NCBI GenBank assembly: GCA_000751295.2 | Contig: CCMO02000001.1 | Span: forward strand, 1,723,501 to 1,787,500 | From: a bacterium YEK0313 | Lineage (GTDB): Bacteria > Pseudomonadota > Alphaproteobacteria > Rhizobiales > Phreatobacteraceae | Direction of reading: 5' to 3' | Length of the DNA stretch: 64,000 nt | In this document: positions 1 through 10,035 of the stretch, in pieces | Position numbering within the stretch: position 1 is the first letter of the stretch | How the letters are laid out: each line of letters opens with the position of its first letter | Notes under the pieces: generated by a model | Databases searched by the model: none | The model's input: the letters and a program-made list of their open reading frames with translations, nothing else | What the model was told of the DNA's origin: nothing | Made by a program: the position numbers and the translations under genes

Positions 1-167
1 GAAGCGGCGAAGGCTCGGCCATGGTCGGCCACCACGACCGCCAGGGCCTCAACACCGAGCCGCCGGCGCTGTCCTGGAACACCTCGCATCCCTCGCGCGG
101 CTGCAGCCTGGACGCCCTGAAGGCGACCGGCGGCAACGGCCTGTTCTACTGCTTCGCCGCCAACTGA
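1..167 (+). CDS. C-terminal end of an unidentified protein (5' truncated by window)
   Basis: An open frame entering from the left edge encodes 54 residues (codons from base 3) and stops with TGA at 165-167. The fragment has two cysteines near the end (RGCSLDALKATGG and LFYCFAAN) that could form a disulfide, and a His-His-Asp stretch. That composition suits a secreted or extracytoplasmic domain, but I cannot assign a family from this much. It is convergent with the gene that follows. The ATG at 21-23 lies inside the frame and is not argued to be the start. The reading as coding rests on the open frame, the codon use (G/C third positions) and the close convergent stop of the neighbour. Confidence 0.55.
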   Translation, partial: SGEGSAMVGHHDRQGLNTEPPALSWNTSHPSRGCSLDALKATGGNGLFYCFAAN

Positions 168-198
168 CGGCGACGGGCCGGCATCCCGCGGGCGGGCC

Positions 199-1311
199 TC
201 ACATGGCGGGCGCCGGCCCGCGCTTCAGCCACAGCCGTGCCAGGACCGCCGCGGCGGCGAGCCAGGCGAGCATGCCGAGCGCCAGGGTCCACCAGTTGGC
301 GGCGATCGCCAGCGCGGCGAGCATGGCCAGGAACCAGGCGGGCAGGGCGATGGCGAAGACCGCCAGCGCCATGACCAGGCCGATGACGTCGTTGCGCCAG
401 AGCCAGATCGGCAGGTCCCGTCCCCAGAAGATCAGCACCGCCGCGCCGTAGAGGATCGGCGCCAGGCCCCAGAACCGCATCGTCCAGAGCCATCCGACCT
501 TGGTGGTGTCGCGCGCCGCCGCGAGGAAGGCCGGGAGGTCCTTTGCGCCGCCGACCACCGTTGTCCTGAACCGTCCGCCGTCCTCCGGCGGCAACGGCAC
601 GAGGCGGCCGTCCGTCTGGCGCGCCAGGAGGCTGACGGGGCCCGCGGGCGGCATCACCGCGACATAACTGATCCTGACGTCGCCCACCTCGGGCTCAGCG
701 CCGGGCGCAGCCGACACGATCTGTTCGCCGTCGAGCCTCACGCCGCTTCGGCCGAGCGCCGCGGCCTTGCGCGGCAAGGCCTCGGCGGTCACGACCCGAC
801 GCCCGGCCGCCGGCAGCGAGCCGGCGAAACCGGCATCGAGCGGCATGGCGCCGATGGCGAGGCCCGGAGCGACGAACCGCCTGTAGTCGAGCGGCATCGG
901 CGGATTGCGCGGCGCATCCGCGCCATTGCCCGCGGCGAGCAGCACGTCCCAGGCCGGGAAGCTCAGCCATTGCCGCCGGAAGCCGCCGCCCCTGCTGTCC
1001 CGCATCCACTGGAACATCGCCGCCTCGCGGATGAGCGAGAAGCCTTCCGTCGCAAAGCCGGTATCGGTATCGGTCACCGGCCCGGCCGTGCGCACCGGAC
1101 CGGTGACGAAGACCAGCCGGCCGTCATGGGCAGGATCGGGCGTCGCCGCATCGATCGTCACGATGCCCGCCTGGAAGCGGGCGGCCGCGCGGTTCGCCCT
1201 GCGCTCGAGATACTGGCCGAGCACCATGACGAGAATGGCCGCGAGCAGGCACGCCCCTGCCAGCAGGCGGGGAACGGCGACCGGTTGTGGCTCGAACATG
1301 CTCTCGGTCAT
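199..1311 (-). CDS. TMEM43-family (DUF1625) membrane protein
   Basis: A membrane protein of about 370 residues. One hydrophobic helix sits near the N terminus (LLAGACLLAAILVMVLG). It is followed by a soluble domain of roughly 240 residues and a C-terminal bundle of about four helices ending in a basic tail. The soluble part carries the family landmarks NPPMP followed by a Y/F-x-AP stretch, and VGDVRISY. Known function: the family includes eukaryotic LUMA/TMEM43; the bacterial members have no established role. The start is uncertain. I chose the ATG giving MTESMFEPQP because the sequence upstream of it is basic and unlike the family; an in-frame ATG 15 bases upstream (MDGHAMTES) is the alternative. 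It stands alone, between a convergent gene and the terminator of pnp. Confidence 0.72.
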   Translation of the reverse strand: MTESMFEPQPVAVPRLLAGACLLAAILVMVLGQYLERRANRAAARFQAGIVTIDAATPDPAHDGRLVFVTGPVRTAGPVTDTDTGFATEGFSLIREAAMFQWMRDSRGGGFRRQWLSFPAWDVLLAAGNGADAPRNPPMPLDYRRFVAPGLAIGAMPLDAGFAGSLPAAGRRVVTAEALPRKAAALGRSGVRLDGEQIVSAAPGAEPEVGDVRISYVAVMPPAGPVSLLARQTDGRLVPLPPEDGGRFRTTVVGGAKDLPAFLAAARDTTKVGWLWTMRFWGLAPILYGAAVLIFWGRDLPIWLWRNDVIGLVMALAVFAIALPAWFLAMLAALAIAANWWTLALGMLAWLAAAAVLARLWLKRGPAPAM

Positions 1312-1431
1312 GGCGTGACCATCCATGCGCTGCCAGCGGCACCGACGGCACCGCCGCCTGCCTGTCAATCACGCCGATGTTTCGATGCGCCGCCACCCGG
1401 CGCCCGGCGCCGTTGCGGCGGCGAAACGCGC

Positions 1432-1465
1432 CCAAAATGAAACGGGCGGCCTCGCGGCCGCCCGT
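1432..1465 (-). terminator. Rho-independent terminator of pnp
   Basis: On the minus strand a perfect 10-bp stem (1456-1465 with 1442-1451) closes a four-base loop and is followed by TTCATTTT. It lies about 30 bases past the pnp stop codon, so it should end the rpsO-pnp transcript. Confidence 0.85.
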
Positions 1466-1496
1466 CGTCAATGCCCGAAAGGCGTTCGGCTGCCGA

Positions 1497-3641
<2,145 letters not shown>

Positions 3642-3698
3642 GGCTTTTTCCTTTCTCGGACCTACGGACGGCGAATAGCCATGGGCAAGACGGCAAGA

Positions 3699-3732
3699 GG
3701 CTCGCATCGTGGCGCCTCAGGCGCCCCGAGCC
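3699..3732 (-). promoter_or_regulatory. Stem-loop in the pnp 5' leader
   Basis: Between rpsO and pnp an outer stem (3699-3704 with 3727-3732) and an inner stem GGCGCC/GGCGCC (3711-3716 with 3720-3725, loop of three) form an imperfect hairpin. It ends about 58 bases upstream of the pnp ATG. In enterobacteria pnp is autoregulated through an RNase III-cleaved leader hairpin. This position fits such a role, but that is inference from placement only. Confidence 0.45.
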
Positions 3733-3860
3733 CCTTGCGATCCTGCCATGGCGATCGGTCTGTCCAGTGTGTGGCCTTGTTGAGCCGGGACCTGACGCCC
3801 CCTGGCGCGGTCCTTTCGGATGCGGAGGCTCCCGGAATGGCGAGCCTCTCGAATGCGGAA

Positions 3861-3893
3861 CGGCCCCGGACGCTGTTCGAACGCGCGGGGCCG
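3861..3893 (-). terminator. Terminator-like hairpin after rpsO
   Basis: An 8-bp stem CGGCCCCG/CGGGGCCG (3886-3893 with 3861-3868) with a 17-base loop lies just past the rpsO stop. The downstream tract TTCCGCATT is only weakly U-rich, so it may be a partial terminator that lets some transcription continue into pnp. Confidence 0.5.
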
Positions 3894-3906
3894 GTCCTTT
3901 GGGAGA

Positions 3907-4176
3907 TCAGCGGCGGATGCCGAGACGCTCGATCAGCGCCTTGTAACGCGGTTCATCCTTGCGCTTGACGTAGTCGAGCAGCGAACGGCGCTGCGAAACC
4001 ATCTTCAGAAGGCCGCGGCGGGAGTGGTTGTCCTTGACGTGGCTCTTGAAATGCTCGGTCAGGTTGGTGATGCGCTCCGTGAGGATCGCGACCTGCACCT
4101 CGGGCGAACCCGTATCGCCAGCCTTGGTGGCGAATTCCTTGATGATCTCGGCCTTGCGGGCATCGGAAACCGACAT
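3907..4176 (-). CDS. rpsO: 30S ribosomal protein S15
   Basis: An 89-residue four-helix protein that binds the central domain of 16S rRNA. It has the family's exact length and the hallmark stretch HSRRGLLKMVSQRRSLLDYVK. The start MSVSDARKAEII is preceded by AAGGATTG. rpsO is first in the rpsO-pnp unit. The truB/rbfA/infB genes that often precede it are not present upstream. Confidence 0.98.
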   Translation of the reverse strand: MSVSDARKAEIIKEFATKAGDTGSPEVQVAILTERITNLTEHFKSHVKDNHSRRGLLKMVSQRRSLLDYVKRKDEPRYKALIERLGIRR

Positions 4177-4411
4177 CGGTCAATCCTTAAGCTTGAGAGA
4201 GTTGTCTTGCGGCCAAGCCGGGATGTCGTCCAGCGTGGTCGGATGGTTCCGCGGGCCAATGAATCATGCGCGCCCAAGCGGATACGACGACATGGAACAT
4301 GCCGCCGAAGGCGCGGCTTATACACGAAATCGGCGCAAAGGGAAGCGAGACGGTGATCGACCGGAGAACCGGGTACCACCGCCTCGCCCTCTTGCGTCAT
4401 ATGGTGGCTGG

Positions 4412-5281
4412 TCAGACCGAAAGCCAGTGGGCCCGCAATTCGCGGTTGAAGGCCTCGGCACGCTCTTCGGGGAAGAACAGGCGCGCCCCGGCGAATTCGA
4501 CGCGCCGACGGGTGCCGGGGATGGCATCGGCCAGCCAGCGCGACCATTCGACGCCGAAATAAACGTCGTCGGTGCCCCAGACGATCAGGGTCGGAACCTG
4601 CAGGCGCCGCAGCTCCGGCTCGATGGCGCGCGTGTGCCGGTTGTCGAAGGCGGCAAGGAAGCGTTCGAAATCGCGCAGGCGCTGCGGACTGCGCAGAAAC
4701 GGCTCGAGATAGATCTCGATCGTCTGATCGCTCACCTCTCCCGGCCGCTCATAGGCGGGCCCGAGCGCGGCCTCCGACCTGTAGACGGCCTTGTCGGCGC
4801 GCATGGCCTCGAGCGTTTCCTTCAGCCCACCCGCCCGCGCCATGGCGAGGAACGGCTGGAAGGCCTCCGGCGGCCAGTTGTCATGCGCATCGCAATCGGT
4901 CAGCATCAGGCTGCGCAGCCGCCCGGGATGGCGGGCCGCGAAGATCTGGGCGATGCCGCCGCCGCTGTCGTTGCCGACGAGATCGACCGTGTCGATGCCG
5001 AGCCCATCGAGAAATTCGACGAGCATGTCGGCATTGGCGCTCACCGAGACGTCCTGGTTGACGGCGATCTCGGTGTCGCCATGGGCGAGCAGGTCGAGCG
5101 CGATGCAGCGCCTGACATCCGACAGCGCGGCGAGCTGGTGGCGCCAGAGATGGCTGTTGAGCAGGACGCCATGGACGAACAGCGCGACCGGGCCGGAGCC
5201 CTGCTCGACATAGCTGATCCGGCCGAAGGAGGTCGCCACGCTGCCGCGCGTGACGACCGGCGAAGCCGCGGCGGTCGCCAT
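4412..5281 (-). CDS. Alpha/beta-hydrolase fold protein with atypical catalytic site
   Basis: A 289-residue alpha/beta-hydrolase fold protein with the oxyanion region FVHGVLLN (35-42), a nucleophile elbow, a helical cap and a C-terminal acid region VWGTDD (about 234-239). The elbow reads GNDSGGG (103-109). In the usual register this puts Asp105 at the nucleophile position, as in haloalkane dehalogenases, or alternatively Ser106. The C-terminal position that normally holds the catalytic His reads GARLFFPEE (265-273), with no His. Activity is therefore doubtful or needs another general base. The gene follows the cysteine-rich gene by 3 bases and is probably co-transcribed with it. The substrate is unknown. 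Confidence 0.82.
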   Translation of the reverse strand: MATAAASPVVTRGSVATSFGRISYVEQGSGPVALFVHGVLLNSHLWRHQLAALSDVRRCIALDLLAHGDTEIAVNQDVSVSANADMLVEFLDGLGIDTVDLVGNDSGGGIAQIFAARHPGRLRSLMLTDCDAHDNWPPEAFQPFLAMARAGGLKETLEAMRADKAVYRSEAALGPAYERPGEVSDQTIEIYLEPFLRSPQRLRDFERFLAAFDNRHTRAIEPELRRLQVPTLIVWGTDDVYFGVEWSRWLADAIPGTRRRVEFAGARLFFPEERAEAFNRELRAHWLSV

Positions 5282-5284
5282 GGC

Positions 5285-5446
5285 TCAGGCCTTTCCGGAC
5301 GGCTTGGCGGAGCCTGCCGCGCCGGCCTCGTTCAAGGCCTCGGCGCAGGCTTCGCAGCACACTTCCACCGTCTTGCCGCCGACCTTGACCTTGATCGTGA
5401 CGGCATCGAGTTCGCAGTCGCAGGCCGCGCAGGTCCTGATGGTCAT
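5285..5446 (-). CDS. Small cysteine-rich putative metal-binding protein
   Basis: A 53-residue protein with two Cys clusters, CAACDC and CCEAC, flanking a beta-like segment (TIKVKVGGKTVEV). The layout resembles small zinc-ribbon or TRASH/YHS-like metal-binding domains. The start MTIRTCAACD was chosen for the AGGAGA site 6-8 bases upstream; the upstream in-frame residues show no conservation signal. It ends in a flexible Ala/Gly/Lys tail. It probably forms a two-gene operon with the alpha/beta-hydrolase protein downstream. The metal and function are not known. Confidence 0.7.
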   Translation of the reverse strand: MTIRTCAACDCELDAVTIKVKVGGKTVEVCCEACAEALNEAGAAGSAKPSGKA

Positions 5447-5646
5447 GATGTATCTCCTCACGGGTTGCCCGGCATCGGGCATGGCCGAAGCAGACACCCG
5501 GGACGCCTTCGCCCGCTGTCAGATTCTTTAGCGACCTGCGCGGCGTCGCCGGCGCGACAGACAAAAAGAAGCCGCCGTGGCGAGCACGGCGGCTTTGGAG
5601 GCGTCGGCGGATCGGCACGAGGGGCTTGCGCCACCGCCGAAGGCGA

Positions 5647-5994
5647 TCAGGAGGCGCCGCAGCGCATGTCGAGAGCATCGGCCGGGCGGGATCTGTCGGC
5701 GGAGTGCGGCCGGGCGGCGCTCCTGTCGCCGGCCGGAACCCGCCGGCCGTCGCGGCGCTCCAGGGCCCGCGCGGCGAGAAGGGCGGTCGGGTCGTCGAAG
5801 AAATCGACGGCCGAGGCCGCCCGCAGATCGCTGCGGCTGAGCCCGACGTCGCGCAGCGCGCCGTCATCCAGTTCGCACAGGGCCTGGTAATCGCAGCGGG
5901 CCCGGTGCCAGGCCCGGGCCGCCGCAAGCGCGCGTGCCGCGCGCGCCGCCAAAACGGCAAATCCTGCGGTGAATGTCGCGATGGCGAGGGCCAT
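5647..5994 (-). CDS. DUF1127-domain protein with hydrophobic N terminus
   Basis: A 115-residue protein. A hydrophobic N-terminal helix (MALAIATFTAGFAVLAARAA) is followed by a DUF1127-type motif, ALCELDDGALRDVGLSRSDLRAAS, and a disordered Arg-rich tail. DUF1127 proteins are small, often stress-induced alphaproteobacterial proteins; several bind RNA or affect phosphate and motility phenotypes, but this one is uncharacterised. The start was chosen for the AAGGAGAC site just upstream of ATGGCC. It sits downstream of, and on the same strand as, an AraC-type regulator, with about 100 bases between them. Confidence 0.75.
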   Translation of the reverse strand: MALAIATFTAGFAVLAARAARALAAARAWHRARCDYQALCELDDGALRDVGLSRSDLRAASAVDFFDDPTALLAARALERRDGRRVPAGDRSAARPHSADRSRPADALDMRCGAS

Positions 5995-6096
5995 GGCCTG
6001 TCTCCTTGGCATCCCCGAGGGGATCGATGGAGACACTCCACCACCCGGCGCCGCAGGCCGCTGTCGAAATCTTTAGCGATCGCCGGCGGGACGGCG

Positions 6097-6927
6097 TCAG
6101 CGCAGATTCACCTGCCGCTGGAACTCGGCGGGCGTGCGGCCATAGGCCTGGCGGAACGCCGCGCTGAAATGGCTGTGGCTGGAAAAGCCGAGATCGAGCC
6201 CGAGGGCGGTCAGATCGTCGTAATCGTCGAGCAGGTGCAGCGCGCGGGCGAGCCGCGAGCGCAGCTGATAGCGATAGAGCGGCACGCCCTCGACCTCGCG
6301 GAACACCTGGGTGAGATAGACCGGCGAGACGCCGACCTCGCGGGCCACCTCGGCCAACGTCCAGCGGCGGGCGAGGTCGGAGGCAAGCACCAGCTTGGCG
6401 CGGTCCACCAGCTTCTGCCGGCCGGCGCTGGCGCCGGCGGCCTGCGAGGTGCGCTCGCCGAGCGACCGGCGCACCAGGGTGAGCACGAGCGTTTCGGCCT
6501 CGAGTGTTTCGGCGACCTTGCGGCTCAGGCCGTGCCGGATCAGCGCCAGCAGGGCCTGGGCCCTGGGATCGATGCGTCGACGCGCCCGCCGGAAGGCGAG
6601 ACCCGGTCCGTCGCGCAGCTGCTCGCGCGGGGCAAGTTCGCGCAGCAGCCCCTCGTCGATCGAGACCGACAGACAGGCATCGCCGCCCTCGACGGGATGG
6701 CTGACGCGGTAGCTCTCGCCGGCATTGAAGAACAGCACCTGGTTGGCCTCGGCCACCGCCGCCTGGCGGCCGACATGGCGCACATAGACGCCCCGATAGG
6801 GAAAGACGAGATGGGTTGACTGGGCGCATTCCTCGGCGCTCTGGTGCCGGCATCCGCCTGGGCATACGACGTCGCGGACCGACATCGTCTCGGTCTTGAG
6901 CAGAATTTCGACGGAAAAGTCGGCCAT
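6097..6927 (-). CDS. AraC-family transcriptional regulator
   Basis: A 276-residue regulator. The N-terminal half resembles a cupin-type sensor (STHLVFPYRGVYVRHVGR through LFFNAGESYRVSHP). The C-terminal AraC DNA-binding domain has two helix-turn-helix units (LAEVAREVGVSPVYLTQVFREVEG and the GFSSHSHFSAAFRQAYGRTPAEFQR signature). The start MADFSVEILLK is the first ATG giving family-like sequence. The adjacent DUF1127 gene is a candidate target or operon partner. The inducer is unknown. It diverges from mmcB across about 120 bases. Confidence 0.88.
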   Translation of the reverse strand: MADFSVEILLKTETMSVRDVVCPGGCRHQSAEECAQSTHLVFPYRGVYVRHVGRQAAVAEANQVLFFNAGESYRVSHPVEGGDACLSVSIDEGLLRELAPREQLRDGPGLAFRRARRRIDPRAQALLALIRHGLSRKVAETLEAETLVLTLVRRSLGERTSQAAGASAGRQKLVDRAKLVLASDLARRWTLAEVAREVGVSPVYLTQVFREVEGVPLYRYQLRSRLARALHLLDDYDDLTALGLDLGFSSHSHFSAAFRQAYGRTPAEFQRQVNLR

Positions 6928-7047
6928 GGGTCCCGGTCCGCGGCGCGCCGGCAGCCTTGATCCGGACGCGCGGACATCATAACCCGGCGGCGGCACCGCG
7001 GCGAGCCCGGTCCTTCCGCCGCTGCCCTGAATCGACCACATGATGAC

Positions 7048-7542
7048 ATGATGGAACCGAACCCCTTCGCAATCTCGCCGGTGCCGCCCGTCGACGGCCG
7101 CCAGTCGGAACGCGCCCTCGCCATCGCGCGCGGCGCGACGCGGCTCCTGGCCGCGCTCGACTTCGCGGTCGTGCCCGAACTGCCCCTGCCGTCCGGGCGG
7201 CGCGCCGATCTCGCCGCGCTGAACGCGGCCGGCATGCTCTGGATCATCGAGATCAAGTCGTCGATCGAGGATTTCCGCACCGACCGCAAATGGCCGGACT
7301 ACCGTCTCCACGCCGACCGGGTCCTGTTCGCGGTCGCGCCCGACTTCCCGGTGGAGATCCTGCCCGAGGATGCCGGCCTGATCCTCGCCGACGCCCATGG
7401 CGGCGACCTCGTGCGCGAGGGCCCGGCGACGCCGCTCGCGGCGGCGACGCGCAAGGCCATGCTGCTGCGTTTCGCGCGCGCCAGCGCCGGCCGGCTCACC
7501 CTGCTCTACGACCCGGCGGCGCGGGGCATGTGGGATCTGTGA
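7048..7542 (+). CDS. mmcB: MmcB-family DNA repair protein
   Basis: A 164-residue protein of the alphaproteobacterial MmcB family, which has a nuclease-like fold. Key motifs are RRADLAAL and LWIIEIKSSIEDFRTDRKWPDY, a D...E-x-K arrangement typical of restriction-endonuclease-like folds, and LLRFARASA near the end. In Caulobacter mmcB is part of the SOS/mitomycin C damage response; the exact reaction here is inferred. Two consecutive ATG codons open the frame and either may be used. It is convergent with regA, with only 16 bases between the stop codons. Confidence 0.85.
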   Translation: MMEPNPFAISPVPPVDGRQSERALAIARGATRLLAALDFAVVPELPLPSGRRADLAALNAAGMLWIIEIKSSIEDFRTDRKWPDYRLHADRVLFAVAPDFPVEILPEDAGLILADAHGGDLVREGPATPLAAATRKAMLLRFARASAGRLTLLYDPAARGMWDL

Positions 7543-7558
7543 CCGGCGCCCGTGCCGC

Positions 7559-8131
7559 TCAGCGCGGCGCGCGCTTGGCGAGGATCCGCTGCAGCGTGCG
7601 GCGATGCATGCCCAGCCGTCGCGCCGTCTCCGAGACGTTGCGGTTGCACAGCTCGTAGACGCGCTGGATATGCTCCCAGCGCACCCGGTCGGCCGACATC
7701 GGGTTTTCCGGCAGGTCGCTCTTGGTCCGGGCGACCGACAGCAGCGCCGCGAAGACATCGTCGGCATCCGCCGGCTTGGCGAGATAGTCGACCGCGCCGA
7801 GCTTCACCGCGGTGACGGCGGTCGCGATATTGCCGTAGCCGGTGAGGATCACACCGCGCGCATCGGGACGCGCCGTCTTCAGCGCGGAAATGACGTCGAG
7901 GCCATTGCCGTCGCCGAGCCGCATGTCGACGACCGCGAAGGCCGGCGGCCGGGCGGCGACGACGGCGAGGCCCTGAGCGACGCTCTCGGCCGGCGTCACG
8001 TCGAAGCCACGCGCCTCCATGGCGCGGCACAGGCGCTGAAGAAACGGCTTGTCGTCGTCGACGACCAGCAGCGTGCGATCCGCCGGCAATTCGACCGGTG
8101 ACGTCTGACCGGCGGATTCGGTCTCCAGCAT
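7559..8131 (-). CDS. regA: RegA/ActR/PrrA-type response regulator
   Basis: A 190-residue global redox response regulator. The receiver domain has VVDDD near residue 23, phospho-acceptor Asp69 in VVDMRLGDGNG and Lys119 in YLAKP. It is followed by a Pro-containing linker and a Fis-type helix-turn-helix (NVSETARRLGMHRRTLQRILAK) at the very C terminus. In relatives it activates respiration, nitrogen-fixation, CO2-fixation or photosynthesis genes under low oxygen. The start is set by a strong GAGG site upstream of MLETES. It follows its cognate kinase regB on the same strand after 83 bases. The senC/sco gene often beside regA is instead about 13 kb away. Confidence 0.93.
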   Translation of the reverse strand: MLETESAGQTSPVELPADRTLLVVDDDKPFLQRLCRAMEARGFDVTPAESVAQGLAVVAARPPAFAVVDMRLGDGNGLDVISALKTARPDARGVILTGYGNIATAVTAVKLGAVDYLAKPADADDVFAALLSVARTKSDLPENPMSADRVRWEHIQRVYELCNRNVSETARRLGMHRRTLQRILAKRAPR

Positions 8132-8214
8132 GTCCTGCACCTCCTTCTTGGCCTCGCGCCGCGGCGGCGCCGCGGCTCTCATATCTCTCTTACTTAGGAA
8201 TTTTCGGCCCCAGC

Positions 8215-9621
8215 TCAAGCCTGACCGGCCGGCGCACCGGCCGGCAAGGTCGCGCCGAACCGGTCCGCCGGCCGTTCGGTGAAGGCCGCGCGCGGCCAGA
8301 CCACCTCGACGACCGCGCCGGTTTCCGGCGCCGGCCTGTTGCGGAAGGTGATGCGCGCGCCGGAGCGCTGCAGCAGCGTCTTGGCAATGAAGACGCCGAG
8401 CCCCATGCCCGACGGCTCCTCGCCGGGCGGGTCCCGCAGCGGGTCCTTCTTGGCGCGCCGGCCCCGCTCCTTGCTGCGCTGGGTAAGATAGGGCTCGCCG
8501 ATGCGGTCGATGATGTCGGACGGAAAGCCCGGGCCGTCGTCGGCGACCGTCACGGTCACTTCGCGCTCGTCCCAGCGCGCGGTCAGCTTGACGGTCGACT
8601 TGGCGAAATCGACGGCGTTCTCGACGATGTTGCCGAGGCCGTAGAGCACCGCCGGATTGCGCTGGAGCGCCGGCTCGCCCTCGCGGTTCGCCGGCAGGTC
8701 GACATCGATGCGGACATCGAAGAACCGATGCGGCTGGACCACCTCCTCCACCAGTTGGGCGAGCGGCATGGTGTCGAAGGGCGCATCGCCGCCCGACAGG
8801 CTCTTCAGCTTGGCGAGGATGTCGCGGCAGCGCTTCACCTGGTCGCCGAGCAGCGCCATGTCCTCGCCGACCGGCCCGTCCTTGGGCAGGACCCGGGCGA
8901 GCTCCTTGGTGACGAGGGCGATGGTGGCGAGCGGCGTGCCGAGCTCGTGCGCCGCTGCCGCCGCCAGTCCGTCGAGCTGCGACAGGTGCTGCTCGCGCGC
9001 CAGAACGCGCTCGGTCGCCGCCAGGGCCTCGGTGAACTGGCGCGATTCCTCGGCGACCTGCCACGCATAGATGCCGATGAAGCTGATGCACAGCACCAGG
9101 GCGGCCCAGACGCCGACGAGATAGAGCGTCGGCAGGCGCAGGTCGTCGCGCCACTCCCAGGGCAGCGGCAGGTGCACCAGCGCGACGAAGCTCGCGCAGA
9201 CGATGGCGAGAAAGCCGATGATCAGCGTCATGCGCGGCGGCAGCGATGTGGCCGAGATCAGCACCGGTGCCAGCAGCAGGAAGGCGAAGGGGTTTTCGAG
9301 CCCGCCGGTGAGGAACAGCAGGAAGGCGAGCTGCAGGATGTCCCAGGCCAGCGATGCGCCGGCCTCCGGCGCATCGAGGCGGTGGTTGGCCGGATAGCGC
9401 AGGCGCAGCGAGACGTTGAGCCAGGCCGAGGCACCGACCGCGATCAGGCACCACTCGATCGGCAGCGAGGAATCGAGACCCCAGAACACCGACAGGATCG
9501 CCGCGGTCTGGCCGATGACCGCGAACCAGCGCAGCCGGATCAGCGTCTCCAGCCGGACGCTGCGCCGCCAGGTGGTGGTTTCGGTCAGAAGGTTGAGGCC
9601 GAACTTCATCCGCATGGGCAA
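8215..9621 (-). CDS. regB: RegB/ActS/PrrB-type redox sensor histidine kinase
   Basis: A 468-residue membrane kinase with about six transmembrane helices (residues 30-185). The quinone-binding heptapeptide GGLENPF is at 106-112, the H-box AAAAHELGTPLATIA carries His225, and the redox-active cysteine is at Cys265 (QVKRCRDIL). The ATPase motifs are NIVENAVDFA, DDGPGF and GMGLGVFIAKTLL. It senses the respiratory and ubiquinone redox state in characterised relatives and phosphorylates RegA, encoded immediately downstream. The MPMRMKFG N terminus offers three nearby Met starts; the most upstream is used here. Confidence 0.95.
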   Translation of the reverse strand: MPMRMKFGLNLLTETTTWRRSVRLETLIRLRWFAVIGQTAAILSVFWGLDSSLPIEWCLIAVGASAWLNVSLRLRYPANHRLDAPEAGASLAWDILQLAFLLFLTGGLENPFAFLLLAPVLISATSLPPRMTLIIGFLAIVCASFVALVHLPLPWEWRDDLRLPTLYLVGVWAALVLCISFIGIYAWQVAEESRQFTEALAATERVLAREQHLSQLDGLAAAAAHELGTPLATIALVTKELARVLPKDGPVGEDMALLGDQVKRCRDILAKLKSLSGGDAPFDTMPLAQLVEEVVQPHRFFDVRIDVDLPANREGEPALQRNPAVLYGLGNIVENAVDFAKSTVKLTARWDEREVTVTVADDGPGFPSDIIDRIGEPYLTQRSKERGRRAKKDPLRDPPGEEPSGMGLGVFIAKTLLQRSGARITFRNRPAPETGAVVEVVWPRAAFTERPADRFGATLPAGAPAGQA

Positions 9622-9746
9622 GCTCTAGCAGGTGTCGTCAAGCAGCACAGCGGCATCCTTTTGTCGCAGTGGAAACGACGGCGGATACCTTTTTGCGAAA
9701 GCGGGCCGTCCGGGGCGCGATCCGCCGCGACTGTCTGGAAATCAGC

Positions 9747-9761
9747 GTATTGATATCATAC
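9747..9761. promoter_or_regulatory. Candidate vapBC operator/promoter palindrome
   Basis: GTATTGATATCATAC is an AT-rich imperfect palindrome (arms GTAT and ATAC around GATATC) about 35 bases upstream of the vapB GTG. VapBC complexes typically repress their own promoter at such sites. No binding evidence is available, only position and symmetry. Confidence 0.35.
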
Positions 9762-9795
9762 CTTCTCCATCCATACGAGCAGCGGAGGACCCGCC

Positions 9796-10035
9796 GTGAC
9801 CTTGCAGATTCGCAACGACCGCGCCCGAAAGCTTGCACGAAAGCTCGCCGACAAACGTCAGGTGACGATGACCGAAGCCGTCATCCAAGCTCTCGAAGGA
9901 GAGTTGCGCCGGGAGGCGGAGAAGGAACCGCTCGTTGTTCGCCTGCGGCGCATTTCAGATGAACTCGCAGCCAAGGCGAACCCGGGCGGTCGTGTGCTGA
10001 CGAAGGATGAAATCGACGACATGTGGGGCCACTGA
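9796..10035 (+). CDS. VapB-type antitoxin (Rv0623-like family)
   Basis: A 79-residue antitoxin. The N-terminal DNA-binding segment resembles the PSK/Rv0623-like family (LQIRNDRARKLARKLADKRQVTMTEAVIQAL). The C-terminal tail rich in charged residues (RVLTKDEIDDMWGH) would wrap the toxin. It starts with GTG preceded by a GGAGG site. Its stop overlaps the toxin start as ATGA, indicating translational coupling. Its lysine-rich codon content differs slightly from neighbouring genes. Confidence 0.88.
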   Translation: MTLQIRNDRARKLARKLADKRQVTMTEAVIQALEGELRREAEKEPLVVRLRRISDELAAKANPGGRVLTKDEIDDMWGH

